From Trichaptum fuscoviolaceum (taxonomy: Eukaryota; Basidiomycota; Agaricomycetes; Hymenochaetales; Trichaptaceae), in the NCBI GenBank assembly GCA_910574455.1, contig CAJSYZ010000010.1, forward strand, positions 1,392,770-1,456,769: 64,000 nt of DNA, in the 5' to 3' direction. Each line of letters begins with the position of its first letter. Position 1 is the first letter of the stretch. Both the position numbers and the translations under genes were made by a program. Under the pieces are notes generated by a model. It ran no database searches and was not told the origin of the DNA. It was given only the letters and a program-made list of their open reading frames with translations. Of this stretch, positions 1-11,700 are shown piece by piece.

Positions 1-265
1 TACTGGTCCATGCCATAGCAGGTTCCACACAGACTGAATACGACGAAGCGAAACACTCAGGTTCAAGCAGTGAATACATTGCATGCAACTGATGTTCTAT
101 TGGTGGATACAAACAAGAATCCTCACAAACATGAGCAGGAACAGAATAGACATAACAAAAGTGCAACAAATTTGAGCGAATTTGATAGTAAACTAAGGGC
201 ATTGATTAATTAGCGAGCAAAGCAAGGATCAAACAAAGAAACAACAGAAACATGCATTAAACGTT
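1..265. other. 3' flank of the ELYS-like gene
   Basis: AT-rich sequence downstream of the minus-strand stop codon at 266-268. It probably carries the 3' UTR. I see no gene or repeat in it. Confidence 0.4.
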
Positions 266-2870
266 CTACTTTCGCTTTGCAGCACCTTTACCAGTGGCAG
301 TCGCCCCAGCACCTGCTGTCCTTGTGCTTTTTCGCGGCCGTGTATTCTTCTTTTCCGTCTTCTCCACCTTTTCCATTGCAGTCATGCTTCCTGTTGAAGA
401 CAGTCTGGAGGAGCGCCGCACTGGACCTGTCTCCTCCGGCTCAGCGCTACTTGCGCGACTCGTAGCGCGAGACGTCCGTCTCTTATTGGACCCTGTAGCA
501 GACGTCGTCTTCCTCCGCCCTCCAGCTGCAGAAGGCGGCAATGGAGCAAGTTCGTCCGCCTCTTCGTCTCGCTCATCATCGCCCGCATGCTCTCGGGATA
601 AATCGCCATTCTGCGAATACTCGTCCTCTTCGTACAAAGTACCGGGAATGCTCAGACGGATGTCGTCAACGCTCGTTTCTGGGCTTATTGTACGTTTTCG
701 GCTGTTTTTCGTGTTCGTATTCGAGCGACGTGTGCGGGCTGAGATGGACTCTTCCGCCGCTGGCGTTATGCGCTTCGCGGATTTGGGGCTGAGCAAATCC
801 TGTGTGCTCTCTTCGTCTGAGAAAAACGCACCAGGAACGCTGATCTTGGCAGACGAAGAACGCGTCTTTCGCATACGCTGTGGGGACGAGGGCTTGGGTC
901 GTGGCTCTCTGTTCGACGAAGTTGGGTTGCCGAATATCGAGAATCCTAAATCCTCCCGCTCGCTAGCAGCAGATTGCTCACCGTCATCGCCATTCACGGA
1001 ATGAGAGTCATCTCTCACGCTTTCCGAGCGCCGCAATTGTTCTGAGCCCTCCTCCTCTTGAGGGGGAGTCGGTAGACGTATGTCTGGGCGCTGAGGTAGA
1101 GTTTTCTTCAGGGGTTCTGGCGCCTTCTTGGATTTGCCATTCAAACGAGGCCGCTCAGGTGGCTCTTCCGCCTCTGGAGGATTGAAGAATGCATTACGTG
1201 AGGTGAACGCATTCGTTTTAGGGGTACCGTTTGTACCGTTCACAGTGATTTTGGGAACAGCGGTGGGCGCTAGTGCAGCCGAAGGCGGCCTTTGTGTAGA
1301 GATCCTTGATGGAGTAGATGATTGTGCAGCTATGGAGCTGCTGAAGACAGATGATGAGAAGGTTCCAGAGGGTGTGCTCATCGAAGGCATTGATGCTCCT
1401 TGAGAAATCAAAGTTGGATGAGCAGAAAGTGGCTGAGGAGCACGCGGTGTGGATGTCGACGAGCCGGGGATGAACAAATTTGGCTGTGGAGGCGAAGGAG
1501 CGAATCCATTTGTCATTGAATGCCTTGGTGTTCTCGCTGGAACAGCTCGCCCGCCCAAACTCTGTCGCGAACCTCTCCGGCCACCTACGTCTTCCCACGA
1601 GCTGCTCAGATCTGTCGCCAGACTGGCCGTACTTGTGTTCAGATTTGTCGAGCCTCCACTTCCCGCGGAAGACATGTTAGACCTCCTACTGGAACTCGCC
1701 GGTAGATCAACAAGCTCTTCCTCTAGTAAGACTCTTTCGGCCGCTGGCATGACCGAAATTACCTCTGCCATGATGCGCTGTCGCTCTGCACCCCATGTAC
1801 CCCTCGCCGACGCGCCAGAACTAGGATATTGACGGTCAAACTTGACAGCCTCACTATACTTGCAGCTCAGGATCAGGCGGACGCAAACCATGTCGCGCAC
1901 AATTGAAATAGATGGCGAAGGTAAGGAATCCGGAGGGTTTTTTGCAAACTCTTGAACGACTGTCTCTTCATATTTGGAGAAAGGAAGAGGGAGAAGTTGC
2001 GTCAAGGCTTGTTGTCGAGGTTTTGCTGGAGTTCAAAGGAGTAAATTTAATGTGATGAGTAGCAAAAGTTGGGTGTACGCACGAGTGAAAGCCCACACAA
2101 GAAGTCTTTGTATTAACTTCCTCCTCACAGTCTGGTCTTCAGGAAATGTCTTTTGGTATTGCCAAGCCTCAACCATACTGAACTCAGCAGTGGCAATAAG
2201 GTATCTCTCCAGATCGCTTTGCTCCCGTAACGCGGGCTTGCATGTACGAACGAACTTCCGAATCAGATGTCCAGACTCAGCAGAGAGTGCCAGAGTCTCG
2301 ATTATTTTTGATGTATAGTCCTTCACTATCCTAGCATCAGATAGAAGTCCAATAGCACCCTGCAACGCGTCAGGCTTTGAGGATGGAGATGTTTCGGTAT
2401 ACTCACCCCTAAGTTCGTGTTTAGGTCCAGGAACCAGTATGAATCCGCTAGTGAAACATAGTGCGGAGATATGACCTTCTCCTCTGCAAATGTGCTCTCT
2501 CGGCCATCCATTTGCCACCGTAGTAAGTAGTATATCAGACAGTCGCGCTTCATCGTGTCGTACGTGACAGATTCAATTGCATCGAGCAGGCGTTGAAGCG
2601 AGGATACATCCACAGGTGGATATAGCGACGCCGGTTGCTCGATACCTCCAAGTTTGAGCAAAATATCGAAGAAGAGTTCGCCAGACATCGCGTCGCGTCG
2701 AGCGCGTATTTGTTCAACGGTGTCAGCATTCCATGCAAAGTCCTCAGCCCGTAGCGCGAAATAGCCTATCAGGTCGTCATTTGGTTCAACGGGAGGTACA
2801 TCCTAGCAGTTCCGTGCGTCTGTTAGGCTACATCATCAAGTTCCAGACAAACAGCACTCACCACATCCAT
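266..2870 (-). CDS. ELYS-like domain nucleoporin
   Basis: Four exons fit one frame: 2862-2870, 2407-2802, 2083-2359 and 266-2025 (813 aa). Residues ~10-260 match the ELYS-like domain of nuclear pore assembly factors, an all-helical region (DLIGYFALRAEDFAW, FFDILLKLGGIEQP, YYLLRWQMDGRE, FVRTCKPAL, EAWQYQKTFPE). The rest is Ser/Pro/Arg-rich, disordered and ends in a basic RPRKS/KGAAKRK tail suited to DNA or chromatin binding. In vertebrates ELYS recruits the Nup107-160 complex to chromatin; fungal versions such as fission yeast Ely5 are much shorter at the N terminus. The first coding exon is only 9 nt (Met-Asp-Val) and is the least certain part. The ELYS-like assignment is firm; the role in pore assembly is inferred from the family. 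Confidence 0.85.
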
Positions 2871-3323
2871 GACGTCGAATATGCGGCCGGACACTGGCGC
2901 TACGTGGTATGTTGACGAGGCCTGTACTTCTTTCTAGGTCGATATGTCTGAGTGTCTTCGGTCACTGCAGATGCAGTAATCTGCTCGTTGTGGCGGGACG
3001 AGGTGAAGAACCTTTCAAGCGACGTCGAAGGGATGAGTTTGCGAAACGAAAGCTTGTTTTCAAGTGAGGTGAGAGTGGCTTCACAAGTTTGACATCTCGG
3101 CATTTGCCGATACAACCACTGGCACGGCATTGTTCCTGTACAATAGCCTCTACTAGACCACTTCCGTACTATACCACAGCAAGATATCTCTCGTTTCTGC
3201 ATCCTAATACGCTGCGAAAAAACCCTTGTTTACAAAGGAAAAAAGACATACCACAGGCGCAGACGCAATGCTACGATTAAGTCTTATGATTAATTTGTCA
3301 AATGTCCGTAACATCATAAATAT
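2871..3323. other. Spacer upstream of the ELYS-like gene
   Basis: About 450 bp between two minus-strand genes. It should hold the ELYS-like promoter and the 3' UTR of no other clear gene. A 100-codon minus frame (2900-3202) containing a CxxC pair lies here but has no recognisable domain and is out of frame with the ELYS start. Confidence 0.3.
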
Positions 3324-4316
3324 TTAGGTGCTCTTCTTGACCGCGTTGCGTATTCTGCCAATTACACCTGGCCTCCTCTTCGTTGTATCGGTGTGTCCAG
3401 TATCACCTTGAGCGCGTATGCTCCCTGACTCTGGACGAGTGGTGATTTGTGCATCTCGAATGGCTGAAGGCCTCGAGATGAAGAGATTGAGAGAGGGCGT
3501 ATTGTTGGAATTCCGACTATGGACCTTTGTGGCAGAAGATACGTTCGAATCAAGCTTTTTTGCAGTTTGTGAGCTGTTCGACCGTCCTATATTGTCGACG
3601 TTTAACAAATTGGACCTCGAGAAAGGCGAGAACTGTCCCAAAAACGATGTCACGCGCTTCCGCTTTGTCTTCGTCGTGATCTTTGTACTGTCTTTCCTCC
3701 TCGGGCCTCTCATGTCAGGGAATGGAGCATCGAGTGCGTCTCCGAAAGGGTCGAATGGTGTTGACGGGATAGGATGATTCTCTAGACCAACGAAGGATTT
3801 CTTCTGTCCAGACCGTTTCCCGTCCCCTAGAACGCTCCCCATCGTCAAGGGCCGTCGCGGCCTCCTTTCCTCCTTCGTGGCCTGTACCACAGGTGGGCTA
3901 GTTGCGAAGGATGACCTTTCCATTTGCCTTCCTCGTGATTCTGTGCTTGCGCTTGTAGCGGATGCATACGGCGACGCTGGAATCCTCTCTAGTTGACCTC
4001 TGCAAAAGTCTTTGCTGTTGCGAAGAGGAGAGGATGTGCTTGGAGTTCCTACGGCCGTCTGAGGTCTGAGATTGCTCAGCGACCTTCCCCTCGATCGCCT
4101 ATTTCCAAAGAAACCGGTTATATCGTCTGAGGTCGATAATCTTCGAGAAGCTTTCGGCTTGATTATCGACAATGGGTCAGATTTAAATGGGTCGTCCGGG
4201 TTTAGAACCCATGATGGTATACGAGGTCGTCTTCGGCGACTACGGCTGCCGCTGCTGTCTCGAGAGCTTACTGACATTGTTTGGAACTTGCTAAGCAGAA
4301 TGAGATGTTGGCTCAT
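3324..4316 (-). CDS. Disordered basic protein, unknown function
   Basis: A single open frame of 330 codons. The protein is rich in Ser, Arg, Pro and Thr, with an SRSRRRRPR stretch near the N terminus, several SP/TP sites (possible kinase targets), basic clusters such as KTKRKR and a basic C terminus (GRIRNAVKKS). I see no folded domain, signal peptide or membrane segment. The first Met at 4316 is the longest option; the Met at 4277 (MSVSSRDSSG), 13 codons later, may be the true start because a TAG before CAAG could be a splice acceptor. Its composition suggests a nuclear or cytoskeletal scaffold regulated by phosphorylation, but that is inference only. Confidence 0.6.
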   Translation of the reverse strand: MSQHLILLSKFQTMSVSSRDSSGSRSRRRRPRIPSWVLNPDDPFKSDPLSIIKPKASRRLSTSDDITGFFGNRRSRGRSLSNLRPQTAVGTPSTSSPLRNSKDFCRGQLERIPASPYASATSASTESRGRQMERSSFATSPPVVQATKEERRPRRPLTMGSVLGDGKRSGQKKSFVGLENHPIPSTPFDPFGDALDAPFPDMRGPRRKDSTKITTKTKRKRVTSFLGQFSPFSRSNLLNVDNIGRSNSSQTAKKLDSNVSSATKVHSRNSNNTPSLNLFISRPSAIRDAQITTRPESGSIRAQGDTGHTDTTKRRPGVIGRIRNAVKKST

Positions 4317-4687
4317 ACCTGAACAGATGAATGGAAAACTTACGGTTGGATGGATGAACTCCTGCTACGTTACCTGTATGCTTCTCAAGAGGCCGTAGAT
4401 CGCCACCACTATATATGATGCGCTATCGGTCCTATCTTTCAGTGGTGCGTAACGGCTATGAACTGTCAGGATGAGTCTCAGTACATGCCGAATCCCGCCT
4501 ATGAGACATCGACTAATCAGTCCTTGTATCTTTACCCTCCTGGTGACTTCTGTCCTCTTTTAACTGACATTATCTGGCCTTGGTGACCACTCTCACATTT
4601 AACTCTCATCACGCAAGTCTGCTCTTACTACTCGCCCACGTAGAATGACTCCTCGCGTCCAAATTATAGTTCATTTTGGAGTTCTCA
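4317..4687. other. Spacer, no gene seen
   Basis: About 370 bp upstream of the disordered-protein gene; probably its promoter. No coding frame, repeat or RNA gene seen. Confidence 0.3.
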
Positions 4688-4957
4688 CTAACGGTCGCTG
4701 ATTATGCCCTCCATGGCTTGCTTTGCGTCGTCTAAGACATACGGTCTGAGACCATCCGATTTGCTATCGAAATGTCCGTGATCATCCCAATCCGGTCGGA
4801 ACGCGGGCGCTAAAACTTGAAGGCGCCTTCCTTCCTCTTTAGGCTTACCGTACTTCCTCCCCCGCCGTGTAAGTTCGGTACAAACGCAATTTATCAAGAC
4901 ACTGCATCGGAAGCAAATTTGACTTGCCTGTTCTATTCCAGATGCACTGAGATCCTC
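4688..4957 (-). CDS. Possible terminal exon, unknown Cys-bearing protein
   Basis: An open minus frame of about 90 codons ends at 4688. It contains the cysteine cluster CFRCSVLINCVC, then a basic RRGRKYGKPKEEGRR stretch and an acidic end. Codon choice and composition look coding, but there is no Met at the head and the frame is closed just upstream, so it would need a 5' exon. A candidate partner is the open stretch around 5129-5329, but I could not find a clean splice. The Cys cluster plus basic run resembles part of a zinc cluster or DNA-binding region, without matching any family I can name. It could be a degraded gene. Confidence 0.3.
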   Translation of the reverse strand, partial: EDLSASGIEQASQICFRCSVLINCVCTELTRRGRKYGKPKEEGRRLQVLAPAFRPDWDDHGHFDSKSDGLRPYVLDDAKQAMEGIISDR

Positions 4958-5421
4958 GAAGCATCACTCTTTAGTCGTTCGGCTGATGTGCAGACCAATC
5001 GAATGGTGGGGTGCTAGCCGAGCGCGCCGGAGAGGCAAGCCTGAGACATCCCTCACACGACGCAAAGGTGTGGTCAAGGTTCATCTAATTTCTGCAAGAC
5101 GCCGGAGTCGTGGGTTTGGACTACAACATTACCTATTTGATAAGGACGATTCCCTAGAAAAGCTCACGCACTGATGCACCGGATTCATGTGCGGCTCAAG
5201 AATGGAGACAAACTTGAAGCCCTGTATGATGCGGAAGAAGCATTGTCGACTAGAGGAAAGCTGCTGAAGCGGAATCACGGATTTGACGGAGCTATAAGGG
5301 GCTGGAAACCTGTTACATGCACTGTACATATTGCGGTATAAGGATGTGAAGGGTATTCTAAGGTACAGGAATTAATGAAAGGTACACATACGGCTCCTCA
5401 GAACTTTCGCCGACTTTGATT
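4958..5421. other. Spacer with unresolved open frame
   Basis: Between the Cys-bearing fragment and the zinc protein stop codon. A 66-codon minus frame at 5129-5329 may belong to the fragment downstream of it. Nothing else seen. Confidence 0.25.
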
Positions 5422-7478
5422 CTACAGTGACCTTCGCCTATTCTCCCCCTCCGTCAGCTCAATCAGTTTCTCTACCGCAGTCACTTCTTCTTCCTCCCCC
5501 CATGCTTCGGCGATGCGCTCGACGTCTCGTAGACTGCTATACCTGAGAGACTCGTCCGACTTCATTCGATGAATGCGCCTCAGATGCTCCGGGCACGGAG
5601 AATAAGGCGGCGTGGGCTGCAGCAGGGGGGTCGCCTCGCGAGGTGGAATGGATTCTGGTCTCGCAGTGGATTCACGAGATGTAAGACCGAAATCTGATCC
5701 CTGTGCCTTCGTGTGCACGCAGTACTCGCTCATTTCGCTGGCATAGTGCCAATTGGTCATCTGCTCGTCGTAATCGCCGTCCATCATGATATCCTAATGA
5801 AACATTGCATTAGCATTGGGGCCAGGGGTTAAATCAGGTTGACAGATGAAGTGCGATACCTTTCTTGACAATGTACTTCCGGGACATTCCGCGTACATCG
5901 CTCGGTAGTCCTTACCCCCACTCAATCGCTCAAGGTGATTAGAGACCTCATACATATGCTGCCCGGTGCCAGCTGAGTTAGCGCGAGGAGCGTGTGTGCC
6001 AATATGACGCACGTACCATGACAAACTCCCCCCTTGTCGAGAAGCTTAGTCTGCACTTGTAACACTTCAGCAGCGCTAATTCCTCCGTAGTGTACTCCAA
6101 ACAATCCCTGTGGTTCGCAATCCGGATGAAATGCTATTGTCATATTCATAGTAGAATTGGCACATCAGAAGCTTGAAGAAGGACAAAATTAAAGTTAATA
6201 CCTTGGTGCGTCCTTTGCAGAGATGAATATTGCAAACATCACAGAACGCATCGGCGTGCATCTCATTAGACAGAGATCTGTCGGGATAAAAGCTTCCAAT
6301 ATTAATGTGCTAGAATGAGGGGACAAGTTAGTATGCGGCCCCACGTGAAGATAAAGATCGGGATGCATGAGCGAACCTTCTGGAGAAGTTCTTTCGTCTC
6401 TTCTATCCCCCCGCAGCGCTTGCACACTAGCAGCTCCGGCTCCAGGTCAGGTTCTCTAGCATTAGGGATGTGGAACCCTATTTTGCTGAAACTGTGAGCA
6501 ACAGCCGCTTCTATCGCGTCGGGAAGACGAGTATCCTTCTTCTCTTCTGCAGAGCCTCCGTGTGTTACGAAGTCACTTGGAGAAATGTTGCCACTCGTAT
6601 CTGACTCTGTATGAACTGTCCTCGTTTCCGTGCCCTGTTCTGAGAGGCTTTTACTTTCTTGATCGCTGTACTCCTCCGGCTGTTCAGGGAGATTGCGATC
6701 CCTTTCCACAGCAGACTAATGGGTGGATTCCGTATCAGTCATTGTTTGAATCAGATTAAGAGAAATCAATACCCCAATGGATAATGCACGTTTATCCGAA
6801 CCACCTCCTCGACTTATTACACACAATTTGAGAGAGGGAGGCACAGACGGGGAAGGAAAACAGTGACAAGGTTCGAGAGATGATGATAACTTTTCGTTGA
6901 TATCCGATGCTTCGACAACAATATTCTCCTCCATAGGCGGGAGTTCTTTGACTGTGTGACATTTGAACATCGCATTCTTGCAATGCGTTACTACCTGAGT
7001 AAATTATTTGTTAGCTTTGTACTTGCACAACCAAGTGCGTTGTGGCTCACATGTTGCTTGGCTTTCGCTCTTGTGAGATATCGCAGACCACATAATCTAC
7101 AGCGATGTCTCTTTTTACCATAATTCAATTTTTCAACCAGTTCAGATTCAGAGGAGGCGATGCTCATAATATGATCTATGTCTTCGCTCTTCATCAAGGT
7201 GTTAAAATGAGGGTACTGCGCATGATATTAATCATTCACGACTAATCTGGACTTACGATTTCTGCGCAAGCATCATCTTCCGCGGATGCATCAATAAGAC
7301 CGCTCCCTACTCTCGGAGCCCCTTCGTGAACTGGGTGTGGCAAATTCGATGACTTGTGCTGCGAGTGAAGATGAGCTTCGACGTCATTATAGCGATTGGA
7401 GGCGTAGTGCGGAATAATGTTTAGTCCAAGAGCAGAGCTAGTAGCTGGGTGTAGTACGGAGGAGTTGGATAACTTCAT
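5422..7478 (-). CDS. C2H2/CxxC zinc-finger-like protein, unknown family
   Basis: Eight exons join without a frame break: 7257-7478, 7051-7215, 6773-6994, 6377-6715, 6202-6309, 6013-6133, 5860-5972 and 5422-5793 (553 aa). Near the N terminus the exon 2-3 junction rebuilds a C2H2 finger, CRLCGLRYLTR followed by HVVTH, so splicing is needed to complete it. Further CxxC pairs follow: CKRCGG, CDVCNIHLC and CYKC, with His/Cys residues between them, suggesting two or three more zinc sites. The region between is acidic and Ser/Thr-rich; the C-terminal exon has Pro/Thr-rich sequence and an acidic helix (AEAWGEEEEV). I do not recognise the family. A nuclear, nucleic-acid-binding or ubiquitin-related role would fit, but this is inference. 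A Met at 7478 just after a possible acceptor leaves the 5' end open. Confidence 0.7.
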
Positions 7479-8761
7479 CTCTGTAAAATGGTATCTTGCG
7501 GCGATGATTAGGGTGATGGATGCTGAACAAGTCGGGGGAATTTCTAGTGTTCATCAAAGAGATCAAGCAAGTGCAAAGGTCCATATAGTATGGCACCAGT
7601 GGTGGCCACATAACTTTCGTGTTTAAGTGCATCAATAACCACTGAGCCTCGTTCGTCAAAGTTGGCCTTTGTGTCTACCATATAAAGCGTCCCACAAAAG
7701 CTCTTTCTAGTTGCTAAGGCGGCAGTGTCGGTGGCTTCGTTCTGAGCAACGACTAGGCAGGGAGTAACGCCTGTTCAACGATAAACCAGTTTCTCTGACA
7801 CAGTCCCCTCAAAGAGCAGATGCCTGATTATTGATAAATAAATATCTTAGGATTGAACAGCTGAAGCAGATAGGATAGTAGAAGCATCGAAAGAGAGTTT
7901 GATGGGCGCAAATTTGGAACGCGTAAAACGCGTGCCCTTCCTTTTTTGTACACTATTCAAAAGTATCCCTGTCCCCATTCCTGGTGAGTGCCTGGCGTCC
8001 CTCTTACTTTCACCTTGCACTAGCCATCATACCTCCGGGAAAACGCCCCAGCACTCCAACTTCGCGCACCTCAGAGCAAAATGGTAGTCCGCAAATGAAG
8101 TCCTTCTTCGACTGGATCTCGTTCATCCAGACTCATTGGCTCTAATCGATGCCTGGTTCTTCGACTGGATATGAAAGAATTCCAAAGACTTAGGCTAGTT
8201 CAAGAAGCTTTCTGGGACTGTGAAAAAGTTTCTCGTATACTCGGATCGAAGCACCGGTCTGCGGTCTCTTGATGGCAGCCCAAACTCGCATGCGCTATGA
8301 GCTCCGGAAGGCTGACTTATCGCGATACTATCGGGTAGGCTCTTGCAGTTTCAGGCCTTTTCACCTCCTTGAAGAACGTGCACCGAAGGCACATTGGATG
8401 GTTTGAGACAGAGAAATCTCTAGCGCATGCTCGTCACATACTCATAATGCACGAAGACGGCATGATCGTAAATGATCGGCGTGTTAGGGGAGCCTTTTGA
8501 GAGAGGCGATGCTCAGCGTATCGGAAGTGAAATCTCGAGAAGCGTGCGAACCTGGCCTCGTTGCTTCCACAATGCGTCTACCTCGTTGTATTTCGGATCG
8601 AAGAAATGCGTCCGCCTCATTTCAAAGGATTTATAGGATGCGTCTCCAGAAGCTAAGTACGTATCCCTCAGCTGCCTTCAGTGCCAGTCCGAGTGCGAGA
8701 GCTCCCTCCAGCGCCAGTCGCGGAACTATAATATTCTAGGAGCCAGCATCCACCAATCTAG
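7479..8761. promoter_or_regulatory. Divergent intergenic region (zinc protein / kinase)
   Basis: A 1.28-kb spacer between head-to-head genes, expected to carry both promoters. The last 100 bp before the kinase ATG is rich in CTGCCTTCAG/GAGCGCCAGT-like repeats. Short frames inside it have no domain and poor codon character. No transposon or tRNA seen. Confidence 0.35.
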
Positions 8762-11700
8762 ATGCCTTCCCTCGAGATCAACACCAACTTGAATGGCGGC
8801 TCGGGCCAATCCACGACCCCGACGCCCCCGCCTATCGGCACGCTTATTGACGATGGAACCGATGCAGGTGCACTTCAGCTCACGACGGTACTAGGTTACG
8901 GTGGTTACGGTGTTGTCTACCGAGCAGCTGCGCCCTCTGGAGGTCTCTATGCTGTTAAGTGTCTACTTCGCACCGCCAACCCTAGCAATCCCAAGCAAGC
9001 TCAGCGGCAGCGCCGACTTCATATGCGCGAGATCGCTCTTCATCGCCTGGCTGGCGCTGGCGCTCACCCAGGCATCGTTCGCCTCCATCGAGTGATCGAG
9101 CCGACTCTCCCGGCTTCCGACGGTAGTCTCACTATTCCTTCTCCGTACACTTTCCTAGTGATGGATTTTGCACCCTGTGGTGACCTTTTCACTCTTATTC
9201 TGCACCGCCAGGTCTATCTCGGACGCACCGGGCTTGTCGCGAAAGTCTTTGCGCAATTGGCGTCTGCGGTCTCCCATTGTCACTCCCTCGGTATCTATCA
9301 CAGAGACTTGAAACCCGAGAACGTTCTTTGTTGGGACGGGGGTGCAACTGTCCGCCTTGCGGATTTCGGTCTTGCTACGACCGAGCGCCGAAGCAAAGAA
9401 TGGCGAACAGGAAGTGTCTATCATATGAGCCCAGGCAAGTATCAGCTGTTCACTGCTTAGATGAAAGATTACTGATTGCTTATCGTTATAGAGTGTCAGA
9501 ACGGCAATGCACAGAGCCCGCCTTATTCCCCCCTTGCGAATGACATCTGGTCACTAGCCATTCTTCTTCTCAATCTACTCACAGCCCGCAACCCATGGGC
9601 ACGTGCCTCGCCATCGGATCCTACATTCTCAGCCTACCTCACATCGCCTGGAAACTTCTTACCCCAAGTTCTCCCTATCTCTGAGGCCCTGAATAGAGTG
9701 CTTGTCAAGGCTCTTGATATCAATTGGGAGGTGCGGGAGGCCTTTGGTGTCGATGGACTCGCTCAGGGTGTCGCTCGGGTTGCCCGTTCGTCTCATGAGA
9801 CCGATGAAAATGTTAGCAGGTCTCTTTCCTTTGGCAAATCGAGGCAGGGGATGTATGCTCCTGATGTCGTCTTCGAGGGTGGTATGGCGCGGTGTCCGTG
9901 GGAGGTTGGAATGCATATTCCTTCTGGTTCTGGTTCGAGTGATGATCAAGATAACCACCATCGCGAAGAAATCATGGTGCCCAGGACACCCCTGACGCCC
10001 ATAGCGCCTTCTCCGGCACGGAAGCGGGCGCGTAGCTCGAGTGGTTCTTTCTTTGCAGAGCCTACACCTTCTATGATGGTCGAAGCTCAGGACATTCCAC
10101 CTCCGACTCCATCGAAGGAGGACGTGACCGTCAATGATGACTATGCCGAGGAACGTACACCAGAGCTATCTGTCTTGCCTGTTTCACGCTGGAGTGTCGA
10201 GTCAGCGTCTGTACGTGACGACGGCGAAATATCGCGACGGACCTCTTCCTACCAGTTTGCACCATCTGCTGTATCTGTGAGGAACTCTATGGAAAACGAC
10301 ACAAACTCGGCCATGTCCGATATCAGATTTGCCCACCCTTCGACCTCTGCGTCTTCGTCTTCTGGGTCTTCTGAAGGGTCTTCTTACTCTGCTTCGCGGA
10401 CTCCAGCTTTCCAGGACCAATTTGCGCCGGAGCCGCGAGTATCGGATGTCGACCTTGCAGATTCTGAGGGAATTGTTTACGCTCTCGCAGCCAGTCCGGA
10501 GTCTCCCATAGGGCATGAGTTCTTGCCGAAGACACCGTATCCCGACATCTACACGCAACCAACGAGGAGGCATCGATACCGTGGTCGTAGTCGTGGGCGT
10601 CAGCCCTACCCTCAGCGGAGCTCTCGAGACAGTCTGTCTCGTAAGGGTCGGTTCAGGAAGAATAAGCCAGACTTGAAGCTGAACGTCGACCTCCCCTCTT
10701 TCCTTCCGATGCACGTGCACTCCAACGGCTCGACGACAGTAGGTACTCACCCGCGATCGCGCTCACGGTCCCCTGATCGTTCCGTTCGGGATTTCCGCAG
10801 ACGTGCGCGGGAAGAGTCGCTCTCAAGCAGCCCTTTCGCATATAGCCTATCGAGGTCTGTGCACTCCGCTAACCTGGGCATGGACTTTGACCGCGAGCAA
10901 TATCGGGAGCTTTACTCCAGTCCTGCGGATGTTCAGATGATCAGCCCTAGTGACTTCAGCGATTTCCCCCCAAGGACCATTCGATTGTCCTCAGGCCAGA
11001 TGGCAGAGGCTGAGTCTTTCCATACCAGTTTCGACGGCTCATCGCTTTCTCATTCCGTCGGGAGCGTTGCCTCACCATCAGGTGCCACAGAAGATAGCCG
11101 CGAGCATCCTATAGTCGTTAGCGCCTCAGGAAACACTCAGGTCTCGCCCACTTCTGCTGGTGTGGACGAGGATGGTAGGAAAATTGTTGAGGTCGAGAGA
11201 AGTACGCTCACGACAAACCTGACCTCGCCTACCGACGCTCGGTTTCGCTACTCGAACGACGCAAGTGACGCAAGCCACAACGGATCAGACATCATTGAGT
11301 ATGAGTTTGGATATGGCTATCGCCGCTCTCCTAGTCCCTCAGCTTCGTCATCGCGCTATGGTGAACACCTTCCGGTAAGCAAATAAGTTTGTCGTGCTTT
11401 TCCGCCGACTGACTATACTTTAGAGCAGAGTCAACTCACACTCGCTAGGATATGTTCCCCGTGAAGACGTTGCGAATAGAGGAGTGAACTATGGGAGTGA
11501 GGGTACCATTGACTGGGTTGGTGAACTCCGGAGGGCGGCTGGGGTCTCAACAGCTGCTTCCGAAGCAATAGAAAACGGCCAAGGGGAAATAGACGACATA
11601 GGTGATATCCCTTCTTTTCCTGGCTCCTATCCTGGGTCTCGAGCTGCGTCGGTGCATCGGGAAATGCGACCGACTTCCGTGCGTTCGCGTGAAAGTAAAG

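Noticed and set aside
294..1004. 236-codon plus-strand frame opposite the ELYS-like gene
   Set aside because: It is antisense to the disordered Ser/Arg-rich tail of the ELYS-like protein and has no independent support.
2900..3202. 100-codon minus frame with a CxxC pair as a possible ELYS 5' exon
   Set aside because: Its frame does not join to the ELYS-like exon, and the protein family normally begins close to the Met I chose.
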